The notes below the pieces were generated by a model, which saw only the letters and a program-made list of their open reading frames with translations, made no database searches and was not told the origin of the DNA. The position numbers and the translations under genes were made by a program. DNA of 64,000 nucleotides from Lachnospiraceae bacterium (GTDB lineage Bacteria; Bacillota; Clostridia; Lachnospirales; Lachnospiraceae): NCBI GenBank assembly GCA_017557525.1, contig JAFYYN010000077.1:1-64000 (forward strand), written 5' to 3'. This document shows, piece after piece, positions 7,871 through 16,652 of this stretch (position 1 is its first letter; the number at the start of each line of letters is the position of its first letter).

Positions 7871-10261
7871 TTATGATTCCCTTGAAATCCTGCTCTCAAG
7901 ATATTCCGGCTCGCCGTAAAGCAGTCCTCTTGTACCGCTGCCTAGGTAAAAGCGCCCGAAAACCCTCTTGTCTCCGTCTATCGAATTGATATCTCCAAAC
8001 ATCTGATGGTCGTTATTGATCCTCTCCCATGTCGTACCGTCATTAAAGCTCCTGTAAAAACCGTACTTCCCGCCAATAACACCGCATACATAGATAGCCT
8101 TGTTTTCACTTAAGTAGTCAACACCTCTGTGTATCAGGCCGAATCCGAGCCTCATGCAGGACTCACCTTCATTTGTAAGCCTGTTGAGATCAAGAGTACC
8201 GGTATACTTATTATACTGAAGCTTCCAAAGACCATGATTGTTCATAGCCAGATAGATAACTCCGCGCTTTCCGGACTCACATCTGATCTCTGTCTTGTTA
8301 AAGGTATCGATCTGTGATAGATCAGTCCTCGGGAAATAATTCGGGATTGCAAGTTCCCTAAAGGTCTTGCCAAAATCCTTACTTATATAAATCTGTGAAC
8401 GGTCACCAAAACCGTACATGATATGCGCATCGCATTTGTCAGCGAAAACCTTGATATACCCTTCCTGCTTTGGCAGATCGTTAAGTCCCATGACCTGTGA
8501 TTTTTCCCATGTCTTACCGCCATCACGGCTGCAGATGACCGCAGTTACCGGTAGACGGGCTCTGTCAGCAACGCACCAGCAAAGGGCTGTGCCGTCGCAA
8601 TTTACTGCTATCCAGCCCGATGTTACATTTGGCTGTTCAATTTTTGTAAGCAGCTTATCGAGGGCAGGTGAAATACCGAAAGGAGTCTCAAGCCTTTCAA
8701 ATGTAGCACCGTAATCCGTACTTTTTATTATCCCGCCTTTGGTAATTCCTCTCCAGTTACCTCTGGCACTTGCAAAAACAAGCTCGGGCTTTTCATCGGG
8801 TGAATCTATGTTCATACAGGTTATGAACTTATCCCCGTTTGCATTTGCAAAGGAATTCTTACACTGCTTTGTTATATCCGTAAAAGCAAACCCTCCGAGA
8901 TCGCCTACCGCATCAAGCAGGACGGTAGGCCCTTTTATGGGTGCATAGACGTTAAGATGAACTGTATTTTCAAGCCCCTGATTCCAGTCCTCAAAAGCCA
9001 CCTCGTTCTCGGACAGCAGGTTATGAGTCCTGAAAACACCGGTCCCCGTGTTAAACCATGCCTCCTGGGGATCGAGAGGATTGATCTTTATATCGCTCAT
9101 CCAGTGTATACAGGAATGACCTGCATAATATTCCGGACGCATATATGAAGTGTTAAATTTCAATTTTCCTACTTTAGTATCAAAGAGTATAACTTTCCAG
9201 GTTTCTCCGTAATTCCTTGAGAGGAATATCAGATCACCCTTTCCGCGACAGACCGTGGTACATACGATAAGTCCCGGCTCCTGAGGATTGGAAGCAATGC
9301 CTCCGAAACCAAAATTATAATTTCTGTAGAAATTGTCCTCAGATACATTCTTACCGGTAGGATCGCTTTCTTTTATCAGGCTGTCGGTAGGGGTAATATC
9401 CTTGTAGCCCTCAATCCTGCCATTTTTAAAATAATATCTTAATACATGACCGCCCACAACATGCCCGGAATCGCATCCGTATCCGTTTTCATAAAGGAAG
9501 GAATTTGGTCCGTTCTCGCTTAAGGTTACATAAAAATACTTGCCGTCATATGTACATCTTACAGGTACGTACCCACTTAAGTTACTGAAGGGATACTCCT
9601 GAAACTCAGGCATCGGAAGCTTTGAAAAGCTGATGCCTTTATCATAGGAAACATACAGTGTATGCCCACGCATGGTATCGGAGGGCATGGTATCTACACC
9701 TGCCGTACCGACTATCATGAGGTCACTGAAAGGAGACATCCAGACAAATGTCATCCAGTCCTCGCCGCATACGTCTATCTTTTCCCAGTTTTGACCTAAA
9801 TCATGCGTCACAAACAAGCCGCCGCGCTGGCTTGCAAAGAACAGTGTATCACTGTCATTGGGATCTATGATAAGCCTGCTGCCGGAGCTCCTGCCACCCC
9901 AGTTACCGTCGATCATGGTGGGGATTTCGGTATATGTAAAGGTTTCTCCGCGATCCTTTGAAACACAAAGCATACCATGTCTGTTGCGCTGGGTTCCGCA
10001 TGCCACATAAAGCCTTGATGAAATCTTGTCATCCAGGGCGATCGCGATAGGGAATGATTCAGCAATGTTATCTGGCCTTATATGATCAGCGAGACTTTCG
10101 AAAACATCTTTCTTGCTGTTGTATCGGTATACGCCACCTATATCGGTACGTATATACATACATCCCTCTTCTTTGGAATGGAAACAAAAGCCCGTTACAT
10201 ATCCACCGGCATGTATGGGTATATTATTATATTTATACGCTATATTCTTTGCTTCACCCAT
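7871..10261 (-). CDS. GH74-like Asp-box (BNR) beta-propeller protein
   Basis: 796-residue protein with the GH74 (xyloglucanase/oligoxyloglucan hydrolase) opening: GGYVTGFCFHSKEEGCMYIRTDIGGVYRY near residue 22. At least eight Asp-box motifs of the S-x-D-x-G-x-T-W type are visible (for example SKDRGETF, THDLGQNW, SRNYGETW, SRDGGKTW, SKDFGKTF), matching a double seven-bladed propeller. There is no signal peptide, so it is predicted cytoplasmic, which fits degradation of imported oligosaccharides. ATG 10261 has AAGGAAGCAGG upstream; TTG at 10285 is less likely. The exact substrate is not shown by sequence; another Asp-box glycosidase activity is possible. The downstream gene is a membrane GDPD. 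Confidence 0.75.
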   Translation of the reverse strand: MGEAKNIAYKYNNIPIHAGGYVTGFCFHSKEEGCMYIRTDIGGVYRYNSKKDVFESLADHIRPDNIAESFPIAIALDDKISSRLYVACGTQRNRHGMLCVSKDRGETFTYTEIPTMIDGNWGGRSSGSRLIIDPNDSDTLFFASQRGGLFVTHDLGQNWEKIDVCGEDWMTFVWMSPFSDLMIVGTAGVDTMPSDTMRGHTLYVSYDKGISFSKLPMPEFQEYPFSNLSGYVPVRCTYDGKYFYVTLSENGPNSFLYENGYGCDSGHVVGGHVLRYYFKNGRIEGYKDITPTDSLIKESDPTGKNVSEDNFYRNYNFGFGGIASNPQEPGLIVCTTVCRGKGDLIFLSRNYGETWKVILFDTKVGKLKFNTSYMRPEYYAGHSCIHWMSDIKINPLDPQEAWFNTGTGVFRTHNLLSENEVAFEDWNQGLENTVHLNVYAPIKGPTVLLDAVGDLGGFAFTDITKQCKNSFANANGDKFITCMNIDSPDEKPELVFASARGNWRGITKGGIIKSTDYGATFERLETPFGISPALDKLLTKIEQPNVTSGWIAVNCDGTALCWCVADRARLPVTAVICSRDGGKTWEKSQVMGLNDLPKQEGYIKVFADKCDAHIMYGFGDRSQIYISKDFGKTFRELAIPNYFPRTDLSQIDTFNKTEIRCESGKRGVIYLAMNNHGLWKLQYNKYTGTLDLNRLTNEGESCMRLGFGLIHRGVDYLSENKAIYVCGVIGGKYGFYRSFNDGTTWERINNDHQMFGDINSIDGDKRVFGRFYLGSGTRGLLYGEPEYLESRISRES

Positions 10262-10475
10262 CTTTTCCTGCTTCCTTACTCCCAAATCCTGATTTTATGC
10301 TAAACCTAAGTGACAAATTTTTACTGTATAATTATACTAAAATATAAATAAAAATATTACAGACTTAATTTGAGAAAAAAAGTTGACTTATTAGACAAAA
10401 AATTGTATTGTATATTTTGTTGGCAATTGAATATAAACGCTTAAGCATAAGCTCAAATGAAAAACGGTATTATAA

Positions 10476-11000
10476 ATGGATAGAATAGCAGAGTTCGGAA
10501 CAGTCAGTTTCGATATCTTTAAGGCAGCTGCCCAGGAAGAGTGGGGTCTTACCGATGAAGCAGCAAATGAAACCTATAACAGTTTAAAGCTTCCCAAACG
10601 TGCTACAGCAGGTTCCGCAGGGTATGATTTCTACACTCCTTTCGATATCACCCTCGAGCCCGGTGAAACTGTAAAGATACCGACAGGTATCAGAGCCAAA
10701 ATGGAAAACGGATGGGTACTAATGATATTCCCAAGAAGCGGACTCGGCTTTAAGTACAGGCTGATGCTTGACAACACGGTAGGCGTGATAGACAGTGATT
10801 ACTATTATTCCGATAACGAAGGACATATCATGATAAAACTCACCAACTACTCCGGTATCGGAAAGTCTGCACAGAGTGGCAAAACACTTACGCTAAAAGC
10901 CGGACAGGGCTTTGCTCAGGGAGTGTTCCTGCCATTTGGTATCACGACTGATGATGATACGGATACTGCCCGGAACGGCGGATTCGGGAGCACAGGCTGA
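10476..11000 (+). CDS. dut: dUTP diphosphatase
   Basis: Hydrolyses dUTP to dUMP and pyrophosphate, keeping uracil out of DNA and feeding thymidylate synthesis. All five trimeric dUTPase motifs are present: AGSAGYD (near residue 45), PRSGLG (near 88), NTVGVIDSDY (near 103), GQGFAQGVF (near 148) and the C-terminal RNGGFGSTG. The protein is 174 residues, about 25 longer than usual, because of an N-terminal extension of some 38 residues before the first motif. The ribosome binding site before ATG 10476 is weak, so a shorter start cannot be ruled out. A possible promoter is TTGACT (10383) with TATTGT (10406). Confidence 0.92.
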   Translation: MDRIAEFGTVSFDIFKAAAQEEWGLTDEAANETYNSLKLPKRATAGSAGYDFYTPFDITLEPGETVKIPTGIRAKMENGWVLMIFPRSGLGFKYRLMLDNTVGVIDSDYYYSDNEGHIMIKLTNYSGIGKSAQSGKTLTLKAGQGFAQGVFLPFGITTDDDTDTARNGGFGSTG

Positions 11001-11061
11001 ATAGTTAAAAATCATCCCCAATGATAAACGAGGGGCAATACAATAAAGGAAGGTATGACAT

Positions 11062-12042
11062 ATGATCAGATTAGGAATTTTAGGTTACGGAAATTTAGGA
11101 CGCGGAGTAGAGGCTGCTGTTAAGCATAACCCCGACACCGAACTGGTTGCAGTATTCACAAGACGTGATCCTGCTACCGTAAAGATCAACAGCAATGCAA
11201 AGATTTACAGTTCGAAAGATCTCGCAGCACATAAGGATGACATCGATGTTCTTATCATCTGTGGCGGAAGTGCTACAGACCTGCCCAAGCAGACTCCCGA
11301 AGCAGTTAAATACTTTAATGTCATTGACAGCTTTGATACCCATGCAAATATTCCTCAGCATTTTGCCAATGTGGATGAGGCAGCAAAGGCAGCAGGACAC
11401 ATCGGATTTATTTCAGTAGGCTGGGATCCCGGAATGTTCTCACTTGCAAGACTTTATTCAAATGTTATCCTTACAGAAGGTGCAGATTACACCTTCTGGG
11501 GCAGAGGCGTAAGCCAGGGGCACTCAGATGCTATCAGGCGTATAGAGGGTGTAAAGGATGCAAGACAGTATACCGTTCCCGTACCTGCAGCACTTGAGGC
11601 AGTCCGTTCCGGAAAGAATCCCGAGCTTACCACTCGTGAGAAGCATACCCGTGAGTGCTATGTAGTTGCTAAAGAAGGCGCTGATTTAAAGAAGATCGAA
11701 AACGAGATCAAGACTATGCCCAATTACTTCGCAGACTACGACACAACAGTAACCTTCATTACCGAAGAAGAGATGAAGAAGAACCATGCAGGGCTTCCTC
11801 ACGGCGGACAGGTTATCCGTACAGGAAAGACAGGCATGAATAACGAGAATACCCATACTATAGAGTACAGCCTTAAGCTTGATTCAAACCCTGAGTTTAC
11901 AGCTTCCGTACTTGTTGCATTCGCAAGGGCAGCCTACAGAATGAACAAGGATGGACAGACAGGCTGCAAGACCGTATTTGATGTTCCTCCGGCACTCCTT
12001 TCTGCTGAAACACCTGAATATTTAAGAGCACATCTTTTATAG
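11062..12042 (+). CDS. ddh: meso-Diaminopimelate D-dehydrogenase
   Basis: NADPH-dependent enzyme that converts tetrahydrodipicolinate and ammonia to meso-diaminopimelate in one step, for lysine and peptidoglycan synthesis. The N-terminal Rossmann motif GYGNLG (residues 8-13) is followed by CGGSATDLPKQTP, SFDTHANIP and the family block SVGWDPGMFSLARLY near residue 115; the stretch FWGRGVSQGHSDAIRRI contains substrate-binding residues of this family. 326 residues is the normal length. AAGGAAGG precedes ATG 11062. It follows dut by 61 bases and is closed by the terminator at 12055. Confidence 0.95.
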   Translation: MIRLGILGYGNLGRGVEAAVKHNPDTELVAVFTRRDPATVKINSNAKIYSSKDLAAHKDDIDVLIICGGSATDLPKQTPEAVKYFNVIDSFDTHANIPQHFANVDEAAKAAGHIGFISVGWDPGMFSLARLYSNVILTEGADYTFWGRGVSQGHSDAIRRIEGVKDARQYTVPVPAALEAVRSGKNPELTTREKHTRECYVVAKEGADLKKIENEIKTMPNYFADYDTTVTFITEEEMKKNHAGLPHGGQVIRTGKTGMNNENTHTIEYSLKLDSNPEFTASVLVAFARAAYRMNKDGQTGCKTVFDVPPALLSAETPEYLRAHLL

Positions 12043-12054
12043 TTTATAGCACGA

Positions 12055-12086
12055 AAAAACGACTCCGCAATGGGAGCCGTTTTTTT
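12055..12086. terminator. Terminator between ddh and the anti-sigma gene
   Basis: Stem AACGACTCC / GGAGCCGTT (one A-C mismatch) around a six-base loop, with an A run before and seven T after. It can serve ddh on the plus strand and the sigma/anti-sigma operon on the minus strand. Confidence 0.75.
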
Positions 12087-12130
12087 CGTTCAATATCTTC
12101 TATTTGTTTTCCTATAAGCTTTCAATGCAG

Positions 12131-13096
12131 TTAATCTGCATTCTCTTTAGAAGCATCCTGGATCAAGAGATACATTATGTTAATCTCATTTGCTGTACCC
12201 TCTTTTGCCTCATACATGTCCTTCAGAACACTCTTAAAGTTTGTCTCGCCAATCAGCTCACCGTAATCCAACAGTTCCTTATATGAAGTAGTTGCATAAA
12301 TCCGATTCATGTTTTCCTTAGTATAAAGCATCTCATTATTTCCGGTAAACTCCAGTTCGGCAACGATACCATCGATACAGAACATCATTTCCTTTGTTAT
12401 CGACTCGATATTTTCAGGATTTCCATCCTGTATACCCAAAGTGCCGTCCGCTGCCATTTCCCGATCATCTTTCTCGTCAGCTGTAGCAGCTTCTTCACTC
12501 TTTAAGGATTCATTCGCAAAATTGTTTACCCCTGTAAGTGAATCTGATGCAGGTGCACAGGTTACTTCCATATCATATTCATCTGCAGCAGGGTTTCTTT
12601 CCGAAGCAGCTGATGCGGAGGCTTCCTCCTTAACGCTTTCCGTTACTGCTTTTGGCTCATCCTTATATTTGTTTCCCGAATAACTGTTATCCGAGGCAGT
12701 AGCATAATTAGCTGCCACATAGTCAGAAGTCTCCTTAATGCCTCCTATACCATTTTTGAAAATAAACAGTCCAACCACACCGATAACCAGGGCTGCGGCA
12801 ATACCTGATATCCACTTTAAATACCTCTTCTTAGTTGTGGGAGCTGTTATATCAACTACTTTCTCAGTTTCTGTTGCAGTATTTGTACTGTCAATTGTAT
12901 TCTTTGTTACAGAAATTATATTATCCTTGCTGCTATCTATATCATCTTCCCTTTGGGAATCGGTATCGTTACTCTCCTGGGACTTTATGGCGGCCATAGT
13001 TCTCGCGATAAGGTCTTCACTCACGAAGATATCCTGTGCGTCGAATTCTTCTTCAAAGCTCTTTTTGATCTCAAGGTCAAATAATTCTTCACTCAT
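12131..13096 (-). CDS. Membrane anti-sigma factor (ECF partner)
   Basis: 321-residue protein encoded 2 bases behind an ECF sigma gene, so translation is probably coupled. The N-terminal ~95 residues are cytoplasmic and polar (FDAQDIFVSEDLIARTMAAIK resembles the short helices that hold sigma), followed by one membrane segment (WISGIAAALVIGVVGLFIF, near residues 95-113) and an outer Ser/Ala/Glu-rich linker and C-terminal domain. No zinc-binding HxxxCxxC motif is present, so it is not a ZAS-type anti-sigma. It probably sequesters the sigma factor until an envelope signal releases it. Family membership rests mainly on context and topology. Confidence 0.75.
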   Translation of the reverse strand: MSEELFDLEIKKSFEEEFDAQDIFVSEDLIARTMAAIKSQESNDTDSQREDDIDSSKDNIISVTKNTIDSTNTATETEKVVDITAPTTKKRYLKWISGIAAALVIGVVGLFIFKNGIGGIKETSDYVAANYATASDNSYSGNKYKDEPKAVTESVKEEASASAASERNPAADEYDMEVTCAPASDSLTGVNNFANESLKSEEAATADEKDDREMAADGTLGIQDGNPENIESITKEMMFCIDGIVAELEFTGNNEMLYTKENMNRIYATTSYKELLDYGELIGETNFKSVLKDMYEAKEGTANEINIMYLLIQDASKENAD

Positions 13097-13098
13097 AT

Positions 13099-13596
13099 CT
13101 ACAGCCTCCCTTCCAGTTTATTTTTCATCATGTCACGCGCCCGTGACAATCTGCTTTTGACGGTACCCTCCGCAATCCCCAAGGACTTTGCGGTGTCCGC
13201 GACACTCATTTCATGATAGTAAACACATAACAGAACCTCTCGGTATTGTTCCGGCAGACTCATTACCGTTTTTCTTACCTGCTCGTCCCTGTCCCTGTTT
13301 TCTATCTCTTCAAAATCATTATCCGAAACCAGCTGATCCTCTTTAAACTCCATCATCGGAACAACCTTCCGGCTATATGCGCTCTTTAGATAATCCTTCG
13401 CTGTGTTGATCGTTATGCGGATAATCCAGGTTTTTATATCGCTTTCATCCCGAAAACTCTCCAGGTTTTTGTAAACTTTTATGAATACCTCCTGGAAGAT
13501 GTCCTCGGCAGTAAATTTATCCTTTACATAAGAATAAGCGGTACGTAAAACCTCATTACCATGCTTCCGCATAAGGGTTTCAATATCGTACTTCAT
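13099..13596 (-). CDS. ECF-type RNA polymerase sigma factor
   Basis: 165-residue sigma-70 family protein with region 2 (residues 10-75: YSYVKDKFTAEDIFQEVFIKVYKN, then FRDESDIKTWIIRITINTAKD) and region 4 (about 105-160: LPEQYREVLLCVYYHEMS, then AKSLGIAEGTVKSRLSRAR). Region 3 is absent, as in ECF sigmas. ATG 13596 has GGAGG upstream. Together with the membrane protein behind it this forms a sigma/anti-sigma pair controlling an envelope or stress regulon. Its own promoter (13668-13696) is of housekeeping type, so basal expression need not depend on autoactivation. Confidence 0.92.
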   Translation of the reverse strand: MKYDIETLMRKHGNEVLRTAYSYVKDKFTAEDIFQEVFIKVYKNLESFRDESDIKTWIIRITINTAKDYLKSAYSRKVVPMMEFKEDQLVSDNDFEEIENRDRDEQVRKTVMSLPEQYREVLLCVYYHEMSVADTAKSLGIAEGTVKSRLSRARDMMKNKLEGRL

Positions 13597-13667
13597 GTAA
13601 CCTCCAAATTCGGAATCTCCCCGTTTTTCCCTGACAAAGCCATAAAAATTTTATTAGGCTCTACCGA

Positions 13668-13696
13668 ATTATACTATATCGTCACCCTGTTGTAAA
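13668..13696 (-). promoter_or_regulatory. Sigma-A promoter of the sigma/anti-sigma operon
   Basis: On the minus strand, TTTACA (13696-13691) and TATAAT (13673-13668) with a 17-base spacer, 72 bases upstream of the sigma start codon. Confidence 0.7.
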
Positions 13697-13753
13697 GCGG
13701 ATTGTTTTTCTCTTTCACTCATTAGACGACTTAAAATATAAAAGGTTCCGCTA

Positions 13754-13782
13754 TTTGCAAAATATTTTTTTTGTGATATAAT
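13754..13782 (+). promoter_or_regulatory. Promoter of the YesN-type regulator gene
   Basis: TTTGCA (13754-13759) and TATAAT (13777-13782) with a 17-base spacer. Transcription would begin near 13789, giving a 110-base leader that is rich in hairpins. Confidence 0.65.
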
Positions 13783-13790
13783 AATCATCG

Positions 13791-13885
13791 TAATGAATCG
13801 TCAGATTCATTATGAAAGCTACATCACACAGTGATGGAGCCTATGACGTAGTCATAGCTTAAGGTGGCGCCATTATATGATGGAA
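13791..13885 (+). promoter_or_regulatory. Structured 5' leader with consecutive hairpins
   Basis: Three perfect hairpins follow each other: TAATGAATC/GATTCATTA (13791-13812, loop GTCA), CATCAC/GTGATG (inside 13818-13840, extendable with GCT/AGC) and CTATGAC/GTCATAG (13841-13857, loop GTA). A weaker CCAT/ATGG hairpin follows before the ribosome binding site AAAGGA. No U-run follows the hairpins. I do not recognise a known riboswitch; it could be a regulatory leader or an RNA-stabilising structure. The rest of the 13597-13901 gap holds only the two promoters. Confidence 0.45.
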
Positions 13886-13901
13886 CAAGAAAGGATTCTT
13901 A

Positions 13902-15467
13902 ATGTACCGAGTTTTATTTGCTGACGACGAGAGCAATATCCGGCGTGGTATCAAGTGCCTGCTGGATTGGGAGTCGATGGGTTTTTCAACCGATTATGAA
14001 GCAGAAAACGGGCAGGAGGCTCTGGATATCATCTTAAAATACCAGCCGGATCTCATCCTGCTTGATATTCGTATGCCCAAATTACACGGTACAGAGGTCA
14101 TAAAGGCTGCCAGAGAGGCCGGTTTTACAGGAAAATGCATCATTCTTTCAGGTTATTCCGACTTTACCTATGCCCAGACTGCCATCAGATATAATGTAGA
14201 TTTCTATCTTACCAAGCCCATCGACGAGGATGATCTTTACGAGGCCGTTTCCTATGTAAAAAAGCTTTTAGATGATGAGCGTAAGAAAGATAATTTCATA
14301 GACGTATATAAAAACAAGGCTCACGACGTAATCATGCGTGAAATCATTACCGGTGAGGCTGATGAAAATGCATATGTTCCCCAGACCTTAGAGGAAATGG
14401 GCTTTACCTTTGATGACTATCAGATTGTTATCTATGAAAATTATTCGAAAAAGCTCTCTTCCATCACATATGATTTTGCCGAGCTGTTAAATGTCAGGAA
14501 CGATAACAACAATACCTTTGAGGGCATCAGGATCGGGCAGAATGATGTTATTTTGCTTAAAGGTTCAGTTGCAATAAAGCAGTTTAATGACTTCCTCGAC
14601 CACTACGATAACACTCCGCCCCAGGCCGGCAGTCCGATGGATACGATCTTCATCTGTTATGGTGCCCTGGTGGAGTCACCGAAAGACATTAACCAGTCAT
14701 ATAAACAGGCCTTGGCTCTTATCAACAGACGTTTCTTCTGTGCACAGGGCCAGCATACCTTAGGATATGAGGAACTGCCCAAGACCGACGTAAAGGATAA
14801 TACCCTGAGCAACAAGTTACTGACAAAATATGCAGAACTCCTTACAGACCACCTCCAGACCTACAACAGAAAACGTGTTGCCGAGACTCTCTATGCTCTT
14901 GAGGAATATCTGTATACAGTTAATGATACTATCGACTCGGTAAAGCTCTTTATGACCGACCTTTACCTGCAGATAAAGGAGACCATCTCCCACCTTTACG
15001 GCTCGGAGAAGATCCCCTTCCCTACAAATTCATCAATTATCGAACTTATCCAGACTAAGCTCTATCTGTATGAGATAATCCTCTTTTTCTCAGGTCAGTT
15101 CGAGATGATCATGAATGCTACGGGTAACTCTTCCCGTGACAGTATCCTTGACGACGTTATTTACTATATTGATCATAATTATCAGAATAATATCAAACTT
15201 GAGACAATCGCTCCGCTTTTCGGTTACAACAGTGCATATCTCGGGAAAATCTTTAACAAGGCGGTTAACGAGAGTTTTAACTCCTATGTTGACCATATCA
15301 GGATTGAGCATTCTAAGGAGCTCTTAAAACAGAATAAATTAAAAGTCTACGAGATATCCGAGCGTATCGGATATAACAACGTAGACTATTTCCACAAGAA
15401 ATTTAAAAAGTATGTCGGGATGAGCCCGGCTGAATACCGTAGATCACTGCTACTACCTGACGAATGA
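13902..15467 (+). CDS. YesN-type response regulator with AraC DNA-binding domain
   Basis: 521-residue transcription factor. Residues 1-120 form a receiver domain (DDE near residue 8, phospho-acceptor Asp in LILLDIRMP near 55, Lys in FYLTKPI near 105). A long middle region (130-410) is typical of YesN proteins. The C-terminal AraC domain (about 415-515) contains YIDHNYQNNIKLETIA, YLGKIFNKAVNESF and the signature ending YFHKKFKKYVGMSPAEYRR. Such regulators respond to a YesM kinase and usually control carbohydrate uptake. Its likely partner is the kinase ending 4 bases beyond it on the other strand. Confidence 0.92.
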   Translation: MYRVLFADDESNIRRGIKCLLDWESMGFSTDYEAENGQEALDIILKYQPDLILLDIRMPKLHGTEVIKAAREAGFTGKCIILSGYSDFTYAQTAIRYNVDFYLTKPIDEDDLYEAVSYVKKLLDDERKKDNFIDVYKNKAHDVIMREIITGEADENAYVPQTLEEMGFTFDDYQIVIYENYSKKLSSITYDFAELLNVRNDNNNTFEGIRIGQNDVILLKGSVAIKQFNDFLDHYDNTPPQAGSPMDTIFICYGALVESPKDINQSYKQALALINRRFFCAQGQHTLGYEELPKTDVKDNTLSNKLLTKYAELLTDHLQTYNRKRVAETLYALEEYLYTVNDTIDSVKLFMTDLYLQIKETISHLYGSEKIPFPTNSSIIELIQTKLYLYEIILFFSGQFEMIMNATGNSSRDSILDDVIYYIDHNYQNNIKLETIAPLFGYNSAYLGKIFNKAVNESFNSYVDHIRIEHSKELLKQNKLKVYEISERIGYNNVDYFHKKFKKYVGMSPAEYRRSLLLPDE

Positions 15468-15470
15468 AGT

Positions 15471-16544
15471 TTATATAGGTCTCATCGGCAACGTAACCGT
15501 TACCTTGGTACCTACATTTTCCTCACTGTCAATCTCGATACCGTAACGGTCTCCGTAAAAGAGCTTTATACGTTTGTTTATGTTGAAAAGACCTATGCTC
15601 TTGGCAGGCACCTGCTCTAAACGGTCGATTTTCAGCCTTACTGCACGCAGCTCTCCGGGGTTCATACCGATACCATCGTCTTCTATTAAGACCTTTATGG
15701 TTTCTTCAACGCCTTCCGATACTGTTATCTTCAGTGTACCGTTTTCGACCATCTCGAGACCATGTCCAACCGAGTTTTCGACTATGGGCTGCAGGAGCAG
15801 AGGCAAAATACTGTAACTCTTTGTATCTATATCGTCCTCCACCTTTAGTTCGTAGCTTATGCGCTCCTGGAAACGGAATTTGATGATCTTTATATAATTT
15901 TCTATATAGTCCAGTTCCTGCTGCAGAGGTACCGATACCGTACCGGTGTTGTCCAAAATGTATCGCATTGATTTCCCAAGGAGCTTAATGCCGGTCGCCA
16001 CATCCCTGTCCTTTTCCGCTATGGCTCTCATACGAAGTGCCTCAAGAGTGTTATACAGAAAATGCGGGTTTATCTGGCTTGAGAGCATCTTATATTCCAT
16101 CATCTGCTGCTCGGTGGCAAATCGCTCGGCATCAATCTTTGTCTCATACATCTCTGCATCTTTTTCCTTGATGAGCTGAGCCATTTTCTTTAGTTCCTCA
16201 TAAGCCATGGAAATCTCATCATTCCCACGCAATGAGTCCGGAACATCGTAATCCTCATTACTTACATCGTGCATGGAGCTTCTGAGCTCATTAACTCTGT
16301 CTGAAAAATGACTTGAGAAAAACGAAATAACAATATACGAAATGAGCGCTCCGACCACTACTATCAGTATGCATATCAGAAGTATCCTGGTATCCTTGTT
16401 GGAATAAAGATACAGATATACCGTCAATACTCCTCCGATGACCGTCATCGGAAGCAGTATCGCCAGAAGATAGATGGCGAGCATCTGATTTTTTATATTC
16501 TTTTCGCAGAGCCACTCTACCAGCCGCTTTCCGAATTTATGCAT
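15471..16544 (-). CDS. YesM-type sensor histidine kinase
   Basis: 357-residue membrane sensor. Two hydrophobic segments lie near residues 20-42 and 50-75 with almost no outer loop, then a HAMP-like stretch (SSHFSDRVNELRSSM), the His_kinase core with NPHFLYNTLEALRMRA (phospho-acceptor His near residue 157) and an ATPase domain with PIVENSVGHGLE (N box, near 257) and DDGIGMNP (G1 box). Very short extracellular part, so the signal is probably sensed in or near the membrane. Convergent with the YesN regulator, with stop codons 3 bases apart, instead of the usual same-strand operon. Confidence 0.92.
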   Translation of the reverse strand: MHKFGKRLVEWLCEKNIKNQMLAIYLLAILLPMTVIGGVLTVYLYLYSNKDTRILLICILIVVVGALISYIVISFFSSHFSDRVNELRSSMHDVSNEDYDVPDSLRGNDEISMAYEELKKMAQLIKEKDAEMYETKIDAERFATEQQMMEYKMLSSQINPHFLYNTLEALRMRAIAEKDRDVATGIKLLGKSMRYILDNTGTVSVPLQQELDYIENYIKIIKFRFQERISYELKVEDDIDTKSYSILPLLLQPIVENSVGHGLEMVENGTLKITVSEGVEETIKVLIEDDGIGMNPGELRAVRLKIDRLEQVPAKSIGLFNINKRIKLFYGDRYGIEIDSEENVGTKVTVTLPMRPI

Positions 16545-16652
16545 GTATTATTCTCCGTTAATCCTGTTAACTATAGACCCATATTATTGATATTAAGGTT
16601 TCCCCCTTGAGAGAAGGCTAAAACCGCATCACCAATCGTCCCATTGTGATTT

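Noticed and set aside
13791..13885. A cyclic di-GMP riboswitch before the YesN gene
   Set aside because: A GGTGGCGCCA-like 3' part recalls class I elements, but the conserved GCACAGGGCAAACC and CCTAAACC parts are missing and the hairpins do not fit the fold.
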